Shown here in pieces: positions 46,595-58,123 of a DNA stretch of 64,000 nt; the first letter of the stretch is position 1; each line of letters opens with the position of its first letter. The stretch is from Aselliscus stoliczkanus. Lineage: Eukaryota; Chordata; Mammalia; Chiroptera; Hipposideridae. A program made the translations under genes and the position numbers. The notes under the pieces are model-generated. The model saw only the letters and a list, made by a program, of their open reading frames with translations. It was not told the origin of the DNA and made no database searches. The DNA is taken from contig CM066731.1 of the NCBI GenBank assembly GCA_033961575.1, positions 133,231,001-133,295,000 on the forward strand, in the 5' to 3' direction.

Positions 46595-47160
46595 AAAAAA
46601 AACTAATATATTATTCCACATACAATCCAAAAGATAAGTTTAAAGAATAAAGAAACATTCACCCATGAAAAGGAATGAAGTACTACAATGAGGATGAACC
46701 TCAAAAATGTTATGCTAAGTGAAAGAAGATACAAAGATCATATATTATTCCATTTTTATAAAATATTCAGAACAAATAAATCCATAAAGACAGAAACAGA
46801 TTAGTGGTTGTCAGGGGCCATAAGGTGGAAATGGGGAGTATTAATGAGTATGAGGTTTTATTTTGGGGTGACAAAAATGTTTTGGAACTAGATAGAAGTG
46901 TTGGTTGCACAGTGTTGTGAATGTTCTAAATACCACTGATTTGTTTGCTTTAAAATACTGATGTTGGGCCGGCTGAGTGGCTCAGTTGGTTAAGACCTTG
47001 CTCAAGAGTGCGAGCTGAACTCTGAGCAACAGCAGTTCGATGCCCAGCCTGAGCTGAGCTGCCATTGAGCTGCCAACAGGTGGCAGGATGGCTCAGTTAA
47101 AAATAAAATAAAATAAAATTATTTTATGTGAATTTCTCCTGAACAATAATAAAACAAAAA
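46595..47160 (+). mobile_element. Old L1 3' end, interrupted by a SINE
   Basis: 'AATGAAGTACTACAATGAGG', 'AATGTTATGCTAAGTGAAAG', 'GGTTGTCAGGGGCCATAAGG' and, after the SINE, 'TTTTATGTGAATTTCTCCTG' are the sense L1 C-terminus and 3' UTR. Noncoding. Confidence 0.75.
46967..47117 (+). mobile_element. Class-C bat SINE with (AAAAT)n tail
   Basis: Head GGCCGGCTGAGTGGCTCAGT, 'CTCAAGAGTGCGAGCTGAAC', 'GCAGTTCGATGCCC', then 'GAGCTGCCAACAGGTGGCAG', 'GATGGCTCAG' and an AAAAT tail. A distinct class, shared with 50449 and 54017. The flanking duplication is not clear because the L1 flank is A-rich. Confidence 0.88.
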
Positions 47161-47440
47161 AAATAATGAAGGAGCAATTGCCAGAGTGGGCTAGTGAGCA
47201 CTGTTACAGCAGGGTATTTATAGGAATTGAATTTCATCCAAATCTCCTATCAAAAATGTTTGGAAGTATTTTTCATAAACTAATGTATCATATTCAGTGA
47301 ATTCTGGCATTCCCATTGTACAAACACACCTTTAGTTGTCACCCCACTATTAGTCTGATTTCAACATATCATTTAATAACTTCGTATTTATCCAGAATTG
47401 CTCATTCTCAGAGCATCTGTTATTATAATCATTTTCTTAG
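47161..47440. other. Unassigned DNA
   Basis: Nothing identified. Confidence 0.4.
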
Positions 47441-47454
47441 AAAACAATACAATA

Positions 47455-47567
47455 GGGGCCGGCTGAGTGGCGCGGTGGTTAAGCGCTGGCTTGGGACGCC
47501 AGCGGCCCCGGTTCGGATCCCACATACGAGAGCCAGGGACACTGCCCTCAAAAAAAACAACAACAAA
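47455..47567 (+). mobile_element. Short bat SINE, least diverged copy
   Basis: GGGGCCGGCTGAGTGGCGCG head, A-box region near 47468-47480, B box GGTTCGGATCCC at 47510-47521 (close to the canonical GGTTCGANNCC), and 'CACTGCCCTCA' end with CAA-interrupted A tail. The perfect 14-bp duplication AAAACAATACAATA (47441-47454, 47568-47581) suggests a young insertion. Confidence 0.96.
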
Positions 47568-47581
47568 AAAACAATACAATA

Positions 47582-48334
47582 AATATGTCCCCTTTTGCCA
47601 AATTCAGTCAATCACACTTTATTATTTATCATTTCTTTTTGATGGCTTTTGCAGTTAGCACATCCTTTACTCTCATCTGGAACATCACCAGGTGACAATT
47701 CAAATAACCTTTGACTGGGTACTCCACCAAATTTTCCAGCAACAAAATATCTATTCATTGTAACTAGAATCATTTTACCAAGAGTGGTATAAATTTGTTT
47801 CTCAAGTTAAAAAAATAGTTACAAAAGTAGATGAATTAGTGCACCCAGCTTCCTTGTTTCTTTCTGATGCCTAATCCTAACACAGGGCTTCCATCCTTAA
47901 TATCACTTCACTATTCAAGGTATCTCAACTCATCATGTTCAAGTTTTAAGCAGCTCTAAAGAAAAAGTGTGCGGACTATGAAAAATAAGGACACTAGCCA
48001 GTTGAGTCACTTCTCTTTAGGAAACTTTCTAAAAACTCCTCATATAACATGTCTGCTTATATCTCATTGGTAACAACTAAATTGGTCACAACTAAATGCA
48101 AGAGAGTCATGGAAATAAAATATTTTAGTAAGACAATCATTGCCCTGAATAAAATTGGAGATTTGTAATTAAACTGAATTATCATATGTTTATCAGGCAG
48201 GTGTCAGCAATCTCTTCCTTATGCATATTAAATAATATATACATACTAAATAATTAAATATATTAAATATTTCACTTTATGTATTTTACAATATATATTA
48301 TGTATTATGTGTGTATGTGAAGTATACCAGGCAT
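47582..48334. other. Unassigned DNA
   Basis: No repeat or gene identified. Its right end is AT-rich. Confidence 0.4.
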
Positions 48335-48490
48335 TATGTCAGAAACTATAATTTTATTAAACAAATATTTGTTGTCTACCTACTGTGTTTCTGGTCTAGA
48401 GAAAGGATGGAAGAGCAAAATCAGACTGGTTCCTATTCTCAGGGAACTTATGGTCATGTGAGGGAAAATTGTTTAATAAATTTATAAATA
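48335..48490 (+). repeat. Ancient mammalian repeat, family not named
   Basis: 'TGTTGTCTACCTACTGTGTT', 'CTATTCTCAGGGAACTTATG' follow the 'contact... tract' order of an old repeat common in mammals. Diverged. Confidence 0.45.
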
Positions 48491-48654
48491 AGTATTCAAG
48501 TATAAATTAAAGAACAAGCTTCTATGATAGCATGTTACAAAGTAATCTGACCTACTTTGGGGAGAGAATCATCTGAGTAGAACAGGTCCTAGAATAACAT
48601 TTCACTTAACATCCTTTTGTTATAACATTGAGGACAAAAAAAAAAAAAAAAAAT

Positions 48655-48791
48655 GTGTCCCAGCCAAGGCCACTGTCAGTGTGGAGTTTGAAAGTTCCTT
48701 CCATGTTTATGCAGGTTTTCTTTAGGTACCCCAGTTTCCTCCGACACCGCAAACACGTACACATTAGGTGGAATGTCTAAATTGTTTCAGC

Positions 48792-48837
<46 letters not shown>

Positions 48838-48955
48838 CCCATGACTGAAGGACACCCTGTCCAGGGGTTCCCTCCTTGTGCCTTGTGATGCCAGGATAGG
48901 CTCTGGCCACACTTGACCCTAAACTGGAATAAGTAGGTTGAAAATGAATGATCTT
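48655..48955 (+). repeat. Ancient interspersed repeat containing (GT)n
   Basis: 'GTGTGGAGTTTGAAAGTTCC', 'CCCAGTTTCCTCCGACACCG', 'GACACCCTGTCCAGGGGTTC', 'GATGCCAGGATAGGCTCTGG' and 'CCTAAACTGGAATAAGTAGG' form a phrase order that I know from a repeat widespread in vertebrate genomes. I cannot name the family with confidence. An A-run precedes it and a (GT)n tract lies at its centre. Confidence 0.6.
48794..48835. repeat. (GT)n microsatellite
   Basis: About 20 GT units at the GT-rich centre of the surrounding repeat. Confidence 0.96.
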
Positions 48956-49434
48956 ACTTGCTTTTCTTAATCTTTCTTAAATGTATGTTATCTCTCAAAT
49001 TTACTTCAATGTTTGATATTAAAAATGTTTTGGATCTTTATTTAAAAGTTTGGTCATATTTTTGTGACTAGAAAGATGCCATAGAAATTTAACTCTTGGT
49101 TGTATCAATTCGCCTATGGTAAAATTGGTTTCATTATATATCCTTTCACTTACAGTCGCTGTTTCCAAGAACCTATCCACAAAGTTATGTGAGGACTTGC
49201 TGTAGTCACTGTGAAATTGATACTTGAGCTGACATTTGAAGGACAGTAGATGTTAAGTAAGTGGTGGGGATGTTTCTATAGAGAGAGGACACAAAATAAA
49301 CAAAACAAAACAAAAAGCAGTGGAGGGAGTGAGTTACCAAATATAACTGGTGAGACTGGATTTAAGAGGTTAAGGGTAGCAAGGTAAAGGAGGCTGCGGG
49401 TAGACCATTACAGAATGTAAAAGGCCTTTTCCGC
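48956..49434. other. Unassigned DNA
   Basis: No element named. Confidence 0.4.
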
Positions 49435-49935
49435 AGTGTTAAGGCAGCATACAATTACCTTACAGGCACTGAGTGCCACCATTTTCTGTGTCCTACTTTA
49501 TCACTCATCCGGAGGCACTTTTTATAATTGCACACATGGAATGCTTTTCTTGCTTCTGTATGCTGTGCACTTCATGTTCCCCCTCCCTGGCCTGTTCAGG
49601 CAGTGCCCATTCCCTCTCTGCAGATGTGACCTGCCTAAACCACATACTTCTTTTTATGCAGCACACATAGAACCTTCATGATACCTTTCCTGACATCAAC
49701 TACATACTTTTAGTCATGGTTACCGAACTATCCTACACTGTACATACTTCTACTTTGGTTCTTTTCTTACTATTTTGCATTTTTGTTTTTATATGTGCCT
49801 CCTGCGTTGGACTTTGAATCTCTGGAAGCCAGGAATATGACTTAACCAAGTTTATTTCCCTTAGCATCCAGCAAAAACCTTGGCACAGACAATAACTCAA
49901 TAAACACTTGCTGAATAAATAAATAAATGAATATT
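49435..49935 (+). repeat. L2 LINE 3' end
   Basis: Pyrimidine-rich L2 ORF end and 3' UTR ('CTGGCCTGTTCAGGCAGTGC', 'GATACCTTTCCTGACATCAA', 'GACTTTGAATCTCTGGAAGC', 'AACTCAATAAACACTTGCTG'), ending in (AAAT)-like repeats. The 81-codon frame at 49436-49681 is a relic of this LINE, not a gene. Confidence 0.8.
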
Positions 49936-50436
49936 GGTCCTACTAATTTATTTTACTTTGTAAATCTAGGTCTAACACACTTCATGATTACACTGATTTG
50001 TCAGGGACTTCAAAATATCTGAGAAGAAAAATTGCATAAAATTTTACTTCTAAACTTTTAAATGTGTTGTGTTTTAAGAACACCATTGGGAAAGTTTGAT
50101 GAAGCTGACTCTAATACTGAATCCCTTTAGCACGATTGAAAGCTAATTGTGTTTATCTTAGAAGACGAATTCTTAGGAATTTCTGTTGAAGATCCCATTG
50201 CCTAATAAATGCTTTATTTCTTAATCACCATTTATTAAAAGCTATGTGTCCCTCAGCAGACTATCTGAAGTGCTGAAGTGGAGGAATTGTTCTTATCTGC
50301 AGTGTTTGTTCTGTAAAAACAGACTCATTGAGAATTGAGATGATGGCAAACAAAACACCATTATTTGGGTTGTAGTAAATATGTTTACTTTGAAGGAATC
50401 CTAATATATATTTTTTGCTATAATTCCTATCTGCTT
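49936..50436. other. Unassigned DNA
   Basis: Nothing recognised. Confidence 0.4.
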
Positions 50437-50448
50437 GTAATAGTTTTT

Positions 50449-50566
50449 TTAGCTGAGCCGTCCTGCCACCTGTTGGCAGCTCTGTCCTGGCTGGGCATCA
50501 AACTGCTCAGAGCTCAGCTTGCACTCTTGAGTGAGCTCTTAACCAATTGAGCCACTCGGCAGGCCA
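50449..50566 (-). mobile_element. Class-C bat SINE
   Basis: Antisense: 'AGCTGAGCCGTCCTGCCACC', 'TGTTGGCAGCTC', 'GGGCATCAAACTGC', 5' end 'CCACTCGGCAGGCC'. Duplication GTAATAGTTTTT (50437-50448) and GTAATAGTATTT (50567-50578). Confidence 0.92.
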
Positions 50567-50578
50567 GTAATAGTATTT

Positions 50579-51145
50579 AAAAAGCTTCTGAAAGCAATTC
50601 AAAATGGGGCATGGGCCGGGGGAGAGCAAACCACCAAGCAAATCTTTGTGATACCAGCTGAGTGTCCTACATTTAACTTAGTAGTGACCTATTTACCTGG
50701 AGATAATGTCAGATTCCATTGGTTAAATTTTCAGTCCTACAAAACTGTGAAGGATAAATTGTCTCTGAGAAGAGTGATACTTTGCATGTCTCTGCTCCTT
50801 TCACTCCCAAGACTTGGAGCACACTACATATTTTCCCTATTCTAGACTACTCAAGCTATTCTTTCCTCGAATTCTTTCACTTTTTCTCAAGTTCTTGGAC
50901 TGTTTTGCAAAATTGTGCTGCTGAGATACCTTGATCCTGTGACTTTCTTTGATGATTAAAATTGTTTCACAGCTTAAGCAGATAAATGTATATATCAATA
51001 AATTCATAAACAGGACATGTGGTTTAAAGCAGAGAAGGGAGGCAGGAGGAGAAAGAACAGTGACTTTTATCAAGTGGTGCTTCTTGGTCCTGAAGAGACA
51101 TTTCCATTTGCATGAAATAAATTTATATTCTCTGCAACCCTAAAG
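50579..51145. other. Unassigned DNA
   Basis: No repeat or gene identified. Confidence 0.4.
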
Positions 51146-51149
51146 AATA

Positions 51150-51310
51150 AGAGAGGCAGATATTATTATTTCCTGTTTACTTATCTGGAAAATGGGGATT
51201 TAATAATGCTAAACTCATGTTGTTGTGCATTTAAATGACAGAAGCATATAAATTGTTTAGAACATTTTGTAAAATATAGTAAGTGCCTAGTAGATGTTGC
51301 TGTTATTATT
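51150..51310 (+). repeat. MIR fragment
   Basis: 'TTTACTTATCTGGAAAATGG', 'AGAACATTTTGTAAAATATA' and 'GTAAGTGCCTAGTAGATG' match the sense MIR core and 3' end. Confidence 0.7.
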
Positions 51311-53040
51311 ATTATATTTCCCATTCCAAGGAAATATCTTAAGACTAAGAGATGTTTATTAATCTGTCCAAGTTGATAAGAGGTTAAAGCCAAGATTCAA
51401 ATTCATGCGTTTGTCTCCAAACATAGCACTGTTGTCTGCATGTGTTTCTCAAAAGAGAATGCCTTTTCTTACAAAGGCTTTTGGAGGCACCTGCCTTTAA
51501 AATCAAATTCATTGATGATTTTAATAGGTAGAACTGGCCATGATTTGGGGAGGGTGTCTGGCAACACCTGTATCTGATCAGGGCAATACGGAGGAGACTG
51601 AATCCAAGAGGAGTAGATTGCAGCAATCAAGGTTAATGGAAATAATTTGTTTTGGACTGCATTTTTAATAGTTGAATATCAATATTTGACTTTAATTAAA
51701 GCATCAGCTGAACTATAAACTATGACATATGCTACCCCAAAAAGACAGCCCCTTTGACAAACTATAGACAGTGTAATTAATTAAATTCAGTGATGAAGAG
51801 TTAGGATAAAATATAGTTATCTATTTTAGAGAGGCAGAAGTGAAGCATGAGGTTAGTGGGATGTAATAAAGACTAGATAAAGGCTTATAAAGCTCTGTCT
51901 GAATTAGAATTTATTTTACCTTATCACTTTTGCCTGCAGTGTTATATGCAAAAACAGTTGTGTGCTTACATTCTTTTTTATTTTTTTTAATGATCCCAAT
52001 ACACTCACACTTTGTAATGTGCCTGATGGAAAAGTACTCATTTAAAAGCAAATTGGTAATCCTATCATTTCTATAGTAAATATCAAACAGAGAGGGGAGT
52101 GAGTTTTGGCAACAGCAAAATGGTAAATTGTTCAGTTAGCTCTTATTATCATGTCTTTAGCATTGACTATCAGAAAAGACACAGTTCTCAGACAAGGGAT
52201 GACAGAGTGTGTCATGGGAATAATGAATGAGTGCCTCTAATACAGCTGAGGAATTATCATCAGCATTATAGCCAGGTATGTAGTGTCTCTCAGTGCAATA
52301 GATAAAAGTGAGCTTTAGGGGAAAAATATCCTATTGTGTATTAGTATTATAATAATCAATTGCTGTGCAAATTAGCTTGTAATATGAATATGTAGAGAAT
52401 GTATAGAGATTGAAGAGAATGTTTTTGTTCTTTTGAAGAAATAAATCTGTAAGAAGTATGTACTTGGAGAAAATCCCCTACAACTCTATGTTTAGTGCTT
52501 TCTCATGTATGATTTATTAAGTGTATATATAATATATATAACTGAATATTTAAAAATTAACTTTTTACGAATATACATTTTAATTAAACACATACTTCAT
52601 CTTGTCATTTACAATGTAATTTGATATATGACTGATTATTTTCAATCAGGTTTATTAAGATTATTGTGTTTATAAAGATATTTATTTTGATGCCTGCCTT
52701 GGTTTGCTGTAATTGTATAAGAACAAGAAGAAAAAAATAACCACTTCAGAGCTTGCAGCTTTATAGGACATGGATTACCAAGCCACAGATTTTGGTCAGA
52801 GCCTGGGACCTCATTGCTTCTATTCAAGGGATTTATGGTGTTTCAAAATGATGTTTGTAATTAGATTGAAACTTTGCTTAAATTTTCAAACTTATACTTG
52901 CTAATTTAAAGAGACTTTTTAAATCATCCATAACTTTCACATAGGTTTATTAGATAGAAACACTTTGTCTCCTCCTGAAATCATGAGTTCTTTTAGACCT
53001 GGTAAGTCACTATTATACAACCCACAGTGCTGTTATAATG
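51311..53040. other. Repeat-poor block
   Basis: About 1.7 kb without a recognisable transposon. Several homeodomain-type ATTA/TAATTA words occur ('GTGTAATTAATTAAATTCAG' near 51770; 'GCTGTGCAAATTAGCTTGTA' near 52360). No splice-ready open frame. Candidate conserved noncoding DNA, but conservation cannot be seen from one sequence. Confidence 0.4.
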
Positions 53041-53054
53041 ATCCTTTCATTTTG

Positions 53055-53623
53055 TTTTGTTAGAATTATTCACAATAGCCAAGATATGGAAACAACCAAA
53101 ATGTCCATCAGTAGATGACTGGATAAAGAAATATGGAACGTGTTTGTATAATGGAGTATTACTCTGCCGTAAAAAAGAATGAAATCTTACTATTTGCAAC
53201 AATATGGATGGACCTAGAAAATATTATGCTAAATGAAATAAGTCAGACTAAGAAAGACAAATACCATATGATCTCATGTATATGGGGAATCTAAAGAACA
53301 ATAAATGAACAAACAAAACAGAAATAGACTGAGATACAGAGAGAAAACTGATAGTTGCTAGACGGGAGGGGACAGTTGGGAAATGGGGGAGAAGGTGAAG
53401 GGATTAGAAAGTACAAATTGGTTGTCACAAAATAGTCACAGAGATGTGAAATACAGTATGGGGAATATAATCAATAATGTTGTAAATATTATGTAGGGTG
53501 CCAGATGGGTACTGGATTTATTGGGGGGGAATCACTTCATAGATTGTGTAGATGCCTGACCACTGCAAGTGCAAGTACACCTGAAACTGAAGTAGAATAA
53601 TATTTAATGTCAACTATAATTTG

Positions 53624-53678
<55 letters not shown>

Positions 53679-53860
53679 TTGTTTTTTTCACAGAATATGT
53701 AGTATAGGGAAGATAGTCAATGGTATTCTAATAGCTATATAGATGTCAGAGGGGTAGTAGACTTGTGGGGTGTTATCACTTTGTGAGGGGTGTGAATGTC
53801 TAATCATTATGTTGTTTTGTACACCTAAAACTAATATTAAAAAAAGAAAAAAACTGAAAA
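53055..53860 (+). mobile_element. Bat L1 3' end with two 3' UTR units
   Basis: Sense ORF2 end ('ACAATAGCCAAGATATGGAA', 'GGAGTATTACTCTGCCGTAA', 'ATATGGATGGACCTAGAAAA', 'CCATATGATCTCATG') is followed by a 3' UTR (to about 53625), a (TA)n tract (53630-53673), and then a second, related 3' UTR segment (53690-53845) ending in an A-rich tail. Confidence 0.88.
53630..53673. repeat. (TA)n microsatellite
   Basis: About 22 TA units between the two L1 3' UTR segments. Confidence 0.95.
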
Positions 53861-54016
53861 ATAATTATCCAAAATTGTGTATGCCTAATCTGTGTTATAC
53901 TATAGTTTGAAGAGCCACATAGAGAATCATCTGCCAGATAGTAAGGATTTTATTCCTTGTAGCCAGGTCTCTGCTTAGGGTATTTGGATGAGCTATTGTT
54001 TAAAATGCTCCTTCTG

Positions 54017-54211
54017 GGGCCGGCAGAGTGGCTCAGTTGGTTAAGAGCTCGCTCAAGGGTGCGAGCTGAGCTCTGAGCAACGGCGGTTCGATGCCAGCCC
54101 GAGCTGAGTTGCCATTGAGCTGCCAACAGGTGGCAGGATGGCTCAGCTAAAAAAAAAAACAAAAAAAACCTGTATTATTAAAAATAAATAAATATATAAA
54201 TAAAATAAAAT
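54017..54211 (+). mobile_element. Class-C bat SINE, complete
   Basis: GGGCCGGCAGAGTGGCTCAG head, 'CTCAAGGGTGCGAGCTGAGC', B-box-like 'GGTTCGATGCC', 'GAGCTGCCAACAGGTGGCAG', then an A-rich tail with AAAT/AAAAT units. Duplication TAAAATGCTCCTTCTG (54001-54016) and TAAAATGCTCCATCTG (54212-54227). Confidence 0.95.
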
Positions 54212-54227
54212 AAAATGCTCCATCTGT

Positions 54228-55437
54228 GGTTTCACAACATTGCTAGTTAGCTATTTGACTCCCTATTCAGTTATAAAGTATAATTACTGACAGTGATTTT
54301 TATTTTTCTATTCTTTCTAGTAATTTCTACATTCATTTGTTTCTGAAGGATATTTGGTTAACTCAGTGTTCCCAAGGTTCATATTTTTCCTGTTTCAAAA
54401 AATGATTCACTTGGGTGAAGGAGAATAGAGAAATTAAGATACATGTGTCAGTGTATTCGAGATTGGCGATGGTCAAGTACGCAACTCTGTTTCCAGGAAA
54501 CAGGCTCTGAAGTCCAGGGGTGAGTTCAGGAATTCACTGAAGAGTGATCTCAATATCAATACATGTGAGGAGGAGTTACACATAGGATTGGGCAAAAAGA
54601 AGCTGGGATGCAACATAGTCACAACAAAGTCCTCAGCTAATCTCACGGGGAGCTTTGAAGCTTTGATGATCCTAAGTGTTGTCCTAAATTGGGGCAGTGG
54701 GGCCACATCCACATTGGAGGTAAACTGAGCCTAGACAGTGAACAGGAGCAAAGTGGCTTTCTTTAGCAAAAGTTAACTAAAGGAAAAGGACTTAGCTGAG
54801 CTGTGCCGGCTGCCAACACTCCCAGGGGAGGGGGAATGCATTCTTCAATCCTGAAATCTTATTTTATGTTTAATAATAAGAGTTACGTTCACTAAGTAGT
54901 TGTGGAATGAAAGGATTTAATCTTTTGTTTTGTACAGCAACAATTTAAATTTATTTTTTAAATAATGAAGATGATAGGAGGTTTCAGTAAAGATGATGAC
55001 TTGAATATGAATAGACCTTACTGAGACCTCTCAACTTTCAGCTGAAAGAATTTAGCTACTAAAGCAAAGATGGCTAGTCATTTTCTAAAGGACTGCAGAG
55101 ATTAGAAATTTGGATGATACCTTCCTTCTTGTGGATGCAGATGTACATATCAGTTTTTTGATGAAGAAGGAATGAGGAGGTAATTGATACGTGGGGATTT
55201 AAAGCAGGAATCTCATGTCTCCAATGGCACTTGGAGCTAGGATGTCTGGTGGCACTGCTGCCTAGGAATGACCCTGAGGCGGGTGTGTGGTGTGATTTTG
55301 CTAACTAGTAAGAGTTCTTCATGCACAGGGTGGTGGACTCATGCTTGCTGTCTCTGGCTGTAAGACTGGGAGGAAATTTTAATTTTTTAATTCAGTCTGG
55401 AAATTCCTTTTAAAAAAATTCTAGCAAAGCAGACTTA
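54228..55437. other. Unassigned DNA
   Basis: 54430-54730 is less AT-rich and has a 79-codon minus frame. It gives the impression of an old interspersed repeat that I cannot name. The rest is unassigned. Confidence 0.35.
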
Positions 55438-55755
55438 TTTATTTATTTATTTTTTAATTAAAGTTTATTGGGGTGACAATGGTTAGTAAAGTTACATAGG
55501 TTTCAGGTGGTGCAATTCTGTAATACATAATCTATATATCACATTGTGTGTTCATCACCCAGAGTTAGTTCTCCTTCCATCACCATATATTTGACCCCTT
55601 TTCCCTCATCTATCATTCTTGTCCCCCCTTACTCTCTGGTAAATCACTAAACTATTGTCTGTGTCTTTGAGTTTTGATTCTTCATTTGCACAAGTGTTGG
55701 AGAGGCTGTGGAGAAAAAGGAAACCTCATATACTGTTGGTGGGAATGCAGATTAG
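55438..55755 (-). mobile_element. Bat L1 3' end with inverted 5' part
   Basis: 55438-55680 is antisense L1 3' UTR ('TTTATTGGGGTGACAATGGT', 'GTTACATAGGTTTCAGG', 'CACTAAACTATTGTCTGTGT'). From about 55688 to 55755 the text turns to sense ORF2 end ('ACAAGTGTTGGAGAGGCTGT', 'GGAGAAAAAGGAAACCTC', 'TACTGTTGGTGGGAATGCAG'). The two halves point in opposite directions. Confidence 0.88.
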
Positions 55756-58005
55756 GAGGAAATTTTTTAAAAGCTGGGTCATGTTGATACACAGAAGTGA
55801 AAGTCAGAAATATAACAAGAATCCAATATGGTGATAGATAAAGATAAAACGATTTAATGGAAAGTCACATTAGATATATAAGAAAGATATCTATGGAAGA
55901 GAGAACACAAATAAGTTTTACAAACAAATCCCATAATGCTAAAACTCAAGGAATCCATTCCCTTCGCTAGCATTTAGGAGAAATAAAAAATTAAGCACTA
56001 ATGATATGCTATAATACATTTTCCTGTATCAGATTTTTAAAAAAATATCAGAACACTAGCATGGAGGAGCACAGTGAACATGTAGCTATCATTTCTGCCT
56101 ATGACAACATAAAAATTCTTCCACAATAGAGCTTAAAATGTTCCTTTATAAACCCCATTATTTTATCAATTCACTAATATTTAAAAAATAATCTATATGT
56201 CTATGATAACCTAAGAGAAATGTGTTATAGTATGAGATACATAAATTGACATAATACTAACACTGAGAGTTATTGAATTTATTCTACATTATAATACATT
56301 AGGTTATTGGTAAGCGTATTGTGATGTTCTTGTTTGAAAAAAGGGCTTATTTTCCTATCATTTGAAATATCCAATGACTGAAAAGTAAGGGTAAATTTTT
56401 CTGTAAAATATTATATTTGCTCAGTTATTAAATGTATCATAAAACATATCATACAATTGACCTAAAAATACTCACCAAAGTCAATGAGCACATTTTATAA
56501 AATACTTTAGTCAGTATTAGTAAAAAAACTGATAAAACTATGGATCATTTATCAATTTTTTTCATATTTATACATTGAGCAATTTTACACAAAAAGTTTG
56601 TACACATATTTTGATGAAGTTCTATTTTTATTTTTATGAAGACTACTGATGTTAAGGTTACTCATTTTCCAAAATCGGATACATTTTAACACTAACTAGC
56701 AGTTGGTAATGTAAGTCAAGAACGCTGAAGTTTTTTATCACATTCAGAATATTAATTTCCCCTCCATCTGATAATAATTTTGCATGTAAAAAATAACACA
56801 AAACTATGTCAATTTGAAATAGCCACCCACACACCTTATGGAATTAAAACATTGTGTGGGTTTGAAATCATGAGTATGTTCACTAAGCATGATCTCCAAA
56901 AGCATATTTTTCTTGAAAGATTATAATAATGACAGTTGTTTAAACCAAATGATTTGATATTTTAACATCAGGGACTTGCTCAATAGTCTCTGGATCTTGG
57001 TTTATAGTGTTAACTAGAACATTTGGATTTCAAGGACATAAAGTCTCATGGTAGTAAAATACAGTAACACAAAATTTTAGAATGAAGAGGGTACAGAAAG
57101 TCCATTAAAAACTACCACTTTTTTACTTTTTTTTTTTTTTTTTTTAGCTTTGCATTGAGGGATATTTTTAGGTGTATATTTTTGTTGTAGATGAAAAGAC
57201 TATGTTCTCCACAGATTTAAACAGTACTTTACTAGCATATGGATACGGTCTGAGATATAGGGTAAACATTTTCAGGATGCCTCTGGGAGCTAGCTTTCAC
57301 ATCTGAACAGACTCGGCACTGTACAAATGGGATATAAAGCATGTTTTACAATTTCACATAACTGATTGACACTTAAAACATGATAAAAATAAATTTGGGA
57401 ATTTATATCCCCCTTGCCATCCACTACATGGGTAAAATTGTTTACAGTACATACATGAGCCACTTGGAGCAATTTTCAGGATAATTTGCTTTTCAAATGC
57501 CCCTGAGTACTAACTGTTGCTTTTATATCTTGTTTAAAAGTAAAGGCAAGGGAGTAGTATTGTTATAAACATGTTCCATATATTTCTCATTTGGATAATT
57601 TTCATACACAAAGCAATATTCTAAGAAATGAAAAAAAAAGGATTTCATTAACTGAAAATGAAATGTGTAAAACTAAAAACAGAATATTATATAGTTGTTT
57701 AAACTTATTTATCAGCACTCTTTGCCTAGTGGCCTTATAAAATGTAATTCACCAAGTTTACACTCTAACAACTAAATATAATTTGTAATTTTTAAAAGAT
57801 ATTGATTACAATCTTCGGACATTTTGGAAATCTGTGATTCAAACCATTGTTTTGGGGAACTTAATGTCCCCTTTTGTCTTATAAGAAAATAAATGGATTC
57901 AAACAGGAATTTGTTTTTTATTTTAATATTTTTGAACTTGAATAAGTAGAAGTACCTTACTTTATTCCTCAATGACTACTATTTCATCTATTTAAAAATA
58001 TTGAG
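55756..58005. other. Repeat-poor AT-rich block
   Basis: About 2.2 kb with no named repeat apart from short T and A runs (T-run near 57128-57145). No gene-like frame above about 66 codons. Confidence 0.4.
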
Positions 58006-58115
58006 GGCTGGCCGAGTGGCGCAGTGGTTAAGCGCTGGCCTTGGAAGCCAGCAGCCCTGGTTCGGTCCCACATATGAGGGCCAGTGACACTGTCCTAAAA
58101 AAAAAAAAAAAAAAA
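58006..58115 (+). mobile_element. Short bat SINE
   Basis: GGCTGGCCGAGTGGCGCAGT head, B box 'GGTTCGGTCCC', 'CACTGTCCT' end and A-run of about 23. Flanking ATATTGAG and AAATTGAG form a weak duplication. Confidence 0.93.
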
Positions 58116-58123
58116 AAAATTGA

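Noticed and set aside
47455..47567. A functional tRNA gene, because of strong A- and B-box-like motifs
   Set aside because: The sequence is flanked by a target-site duplication and ends in poly-A, and it shows no full cloverleaf. It is a tRNA-derived SINE.
49436..49681. 81-codon Cys-rich open frame as a secreted peptide
   Set aside because: It lies within an L2 3' end. The composition reflects the pyrimidine-rich LINE sequence.
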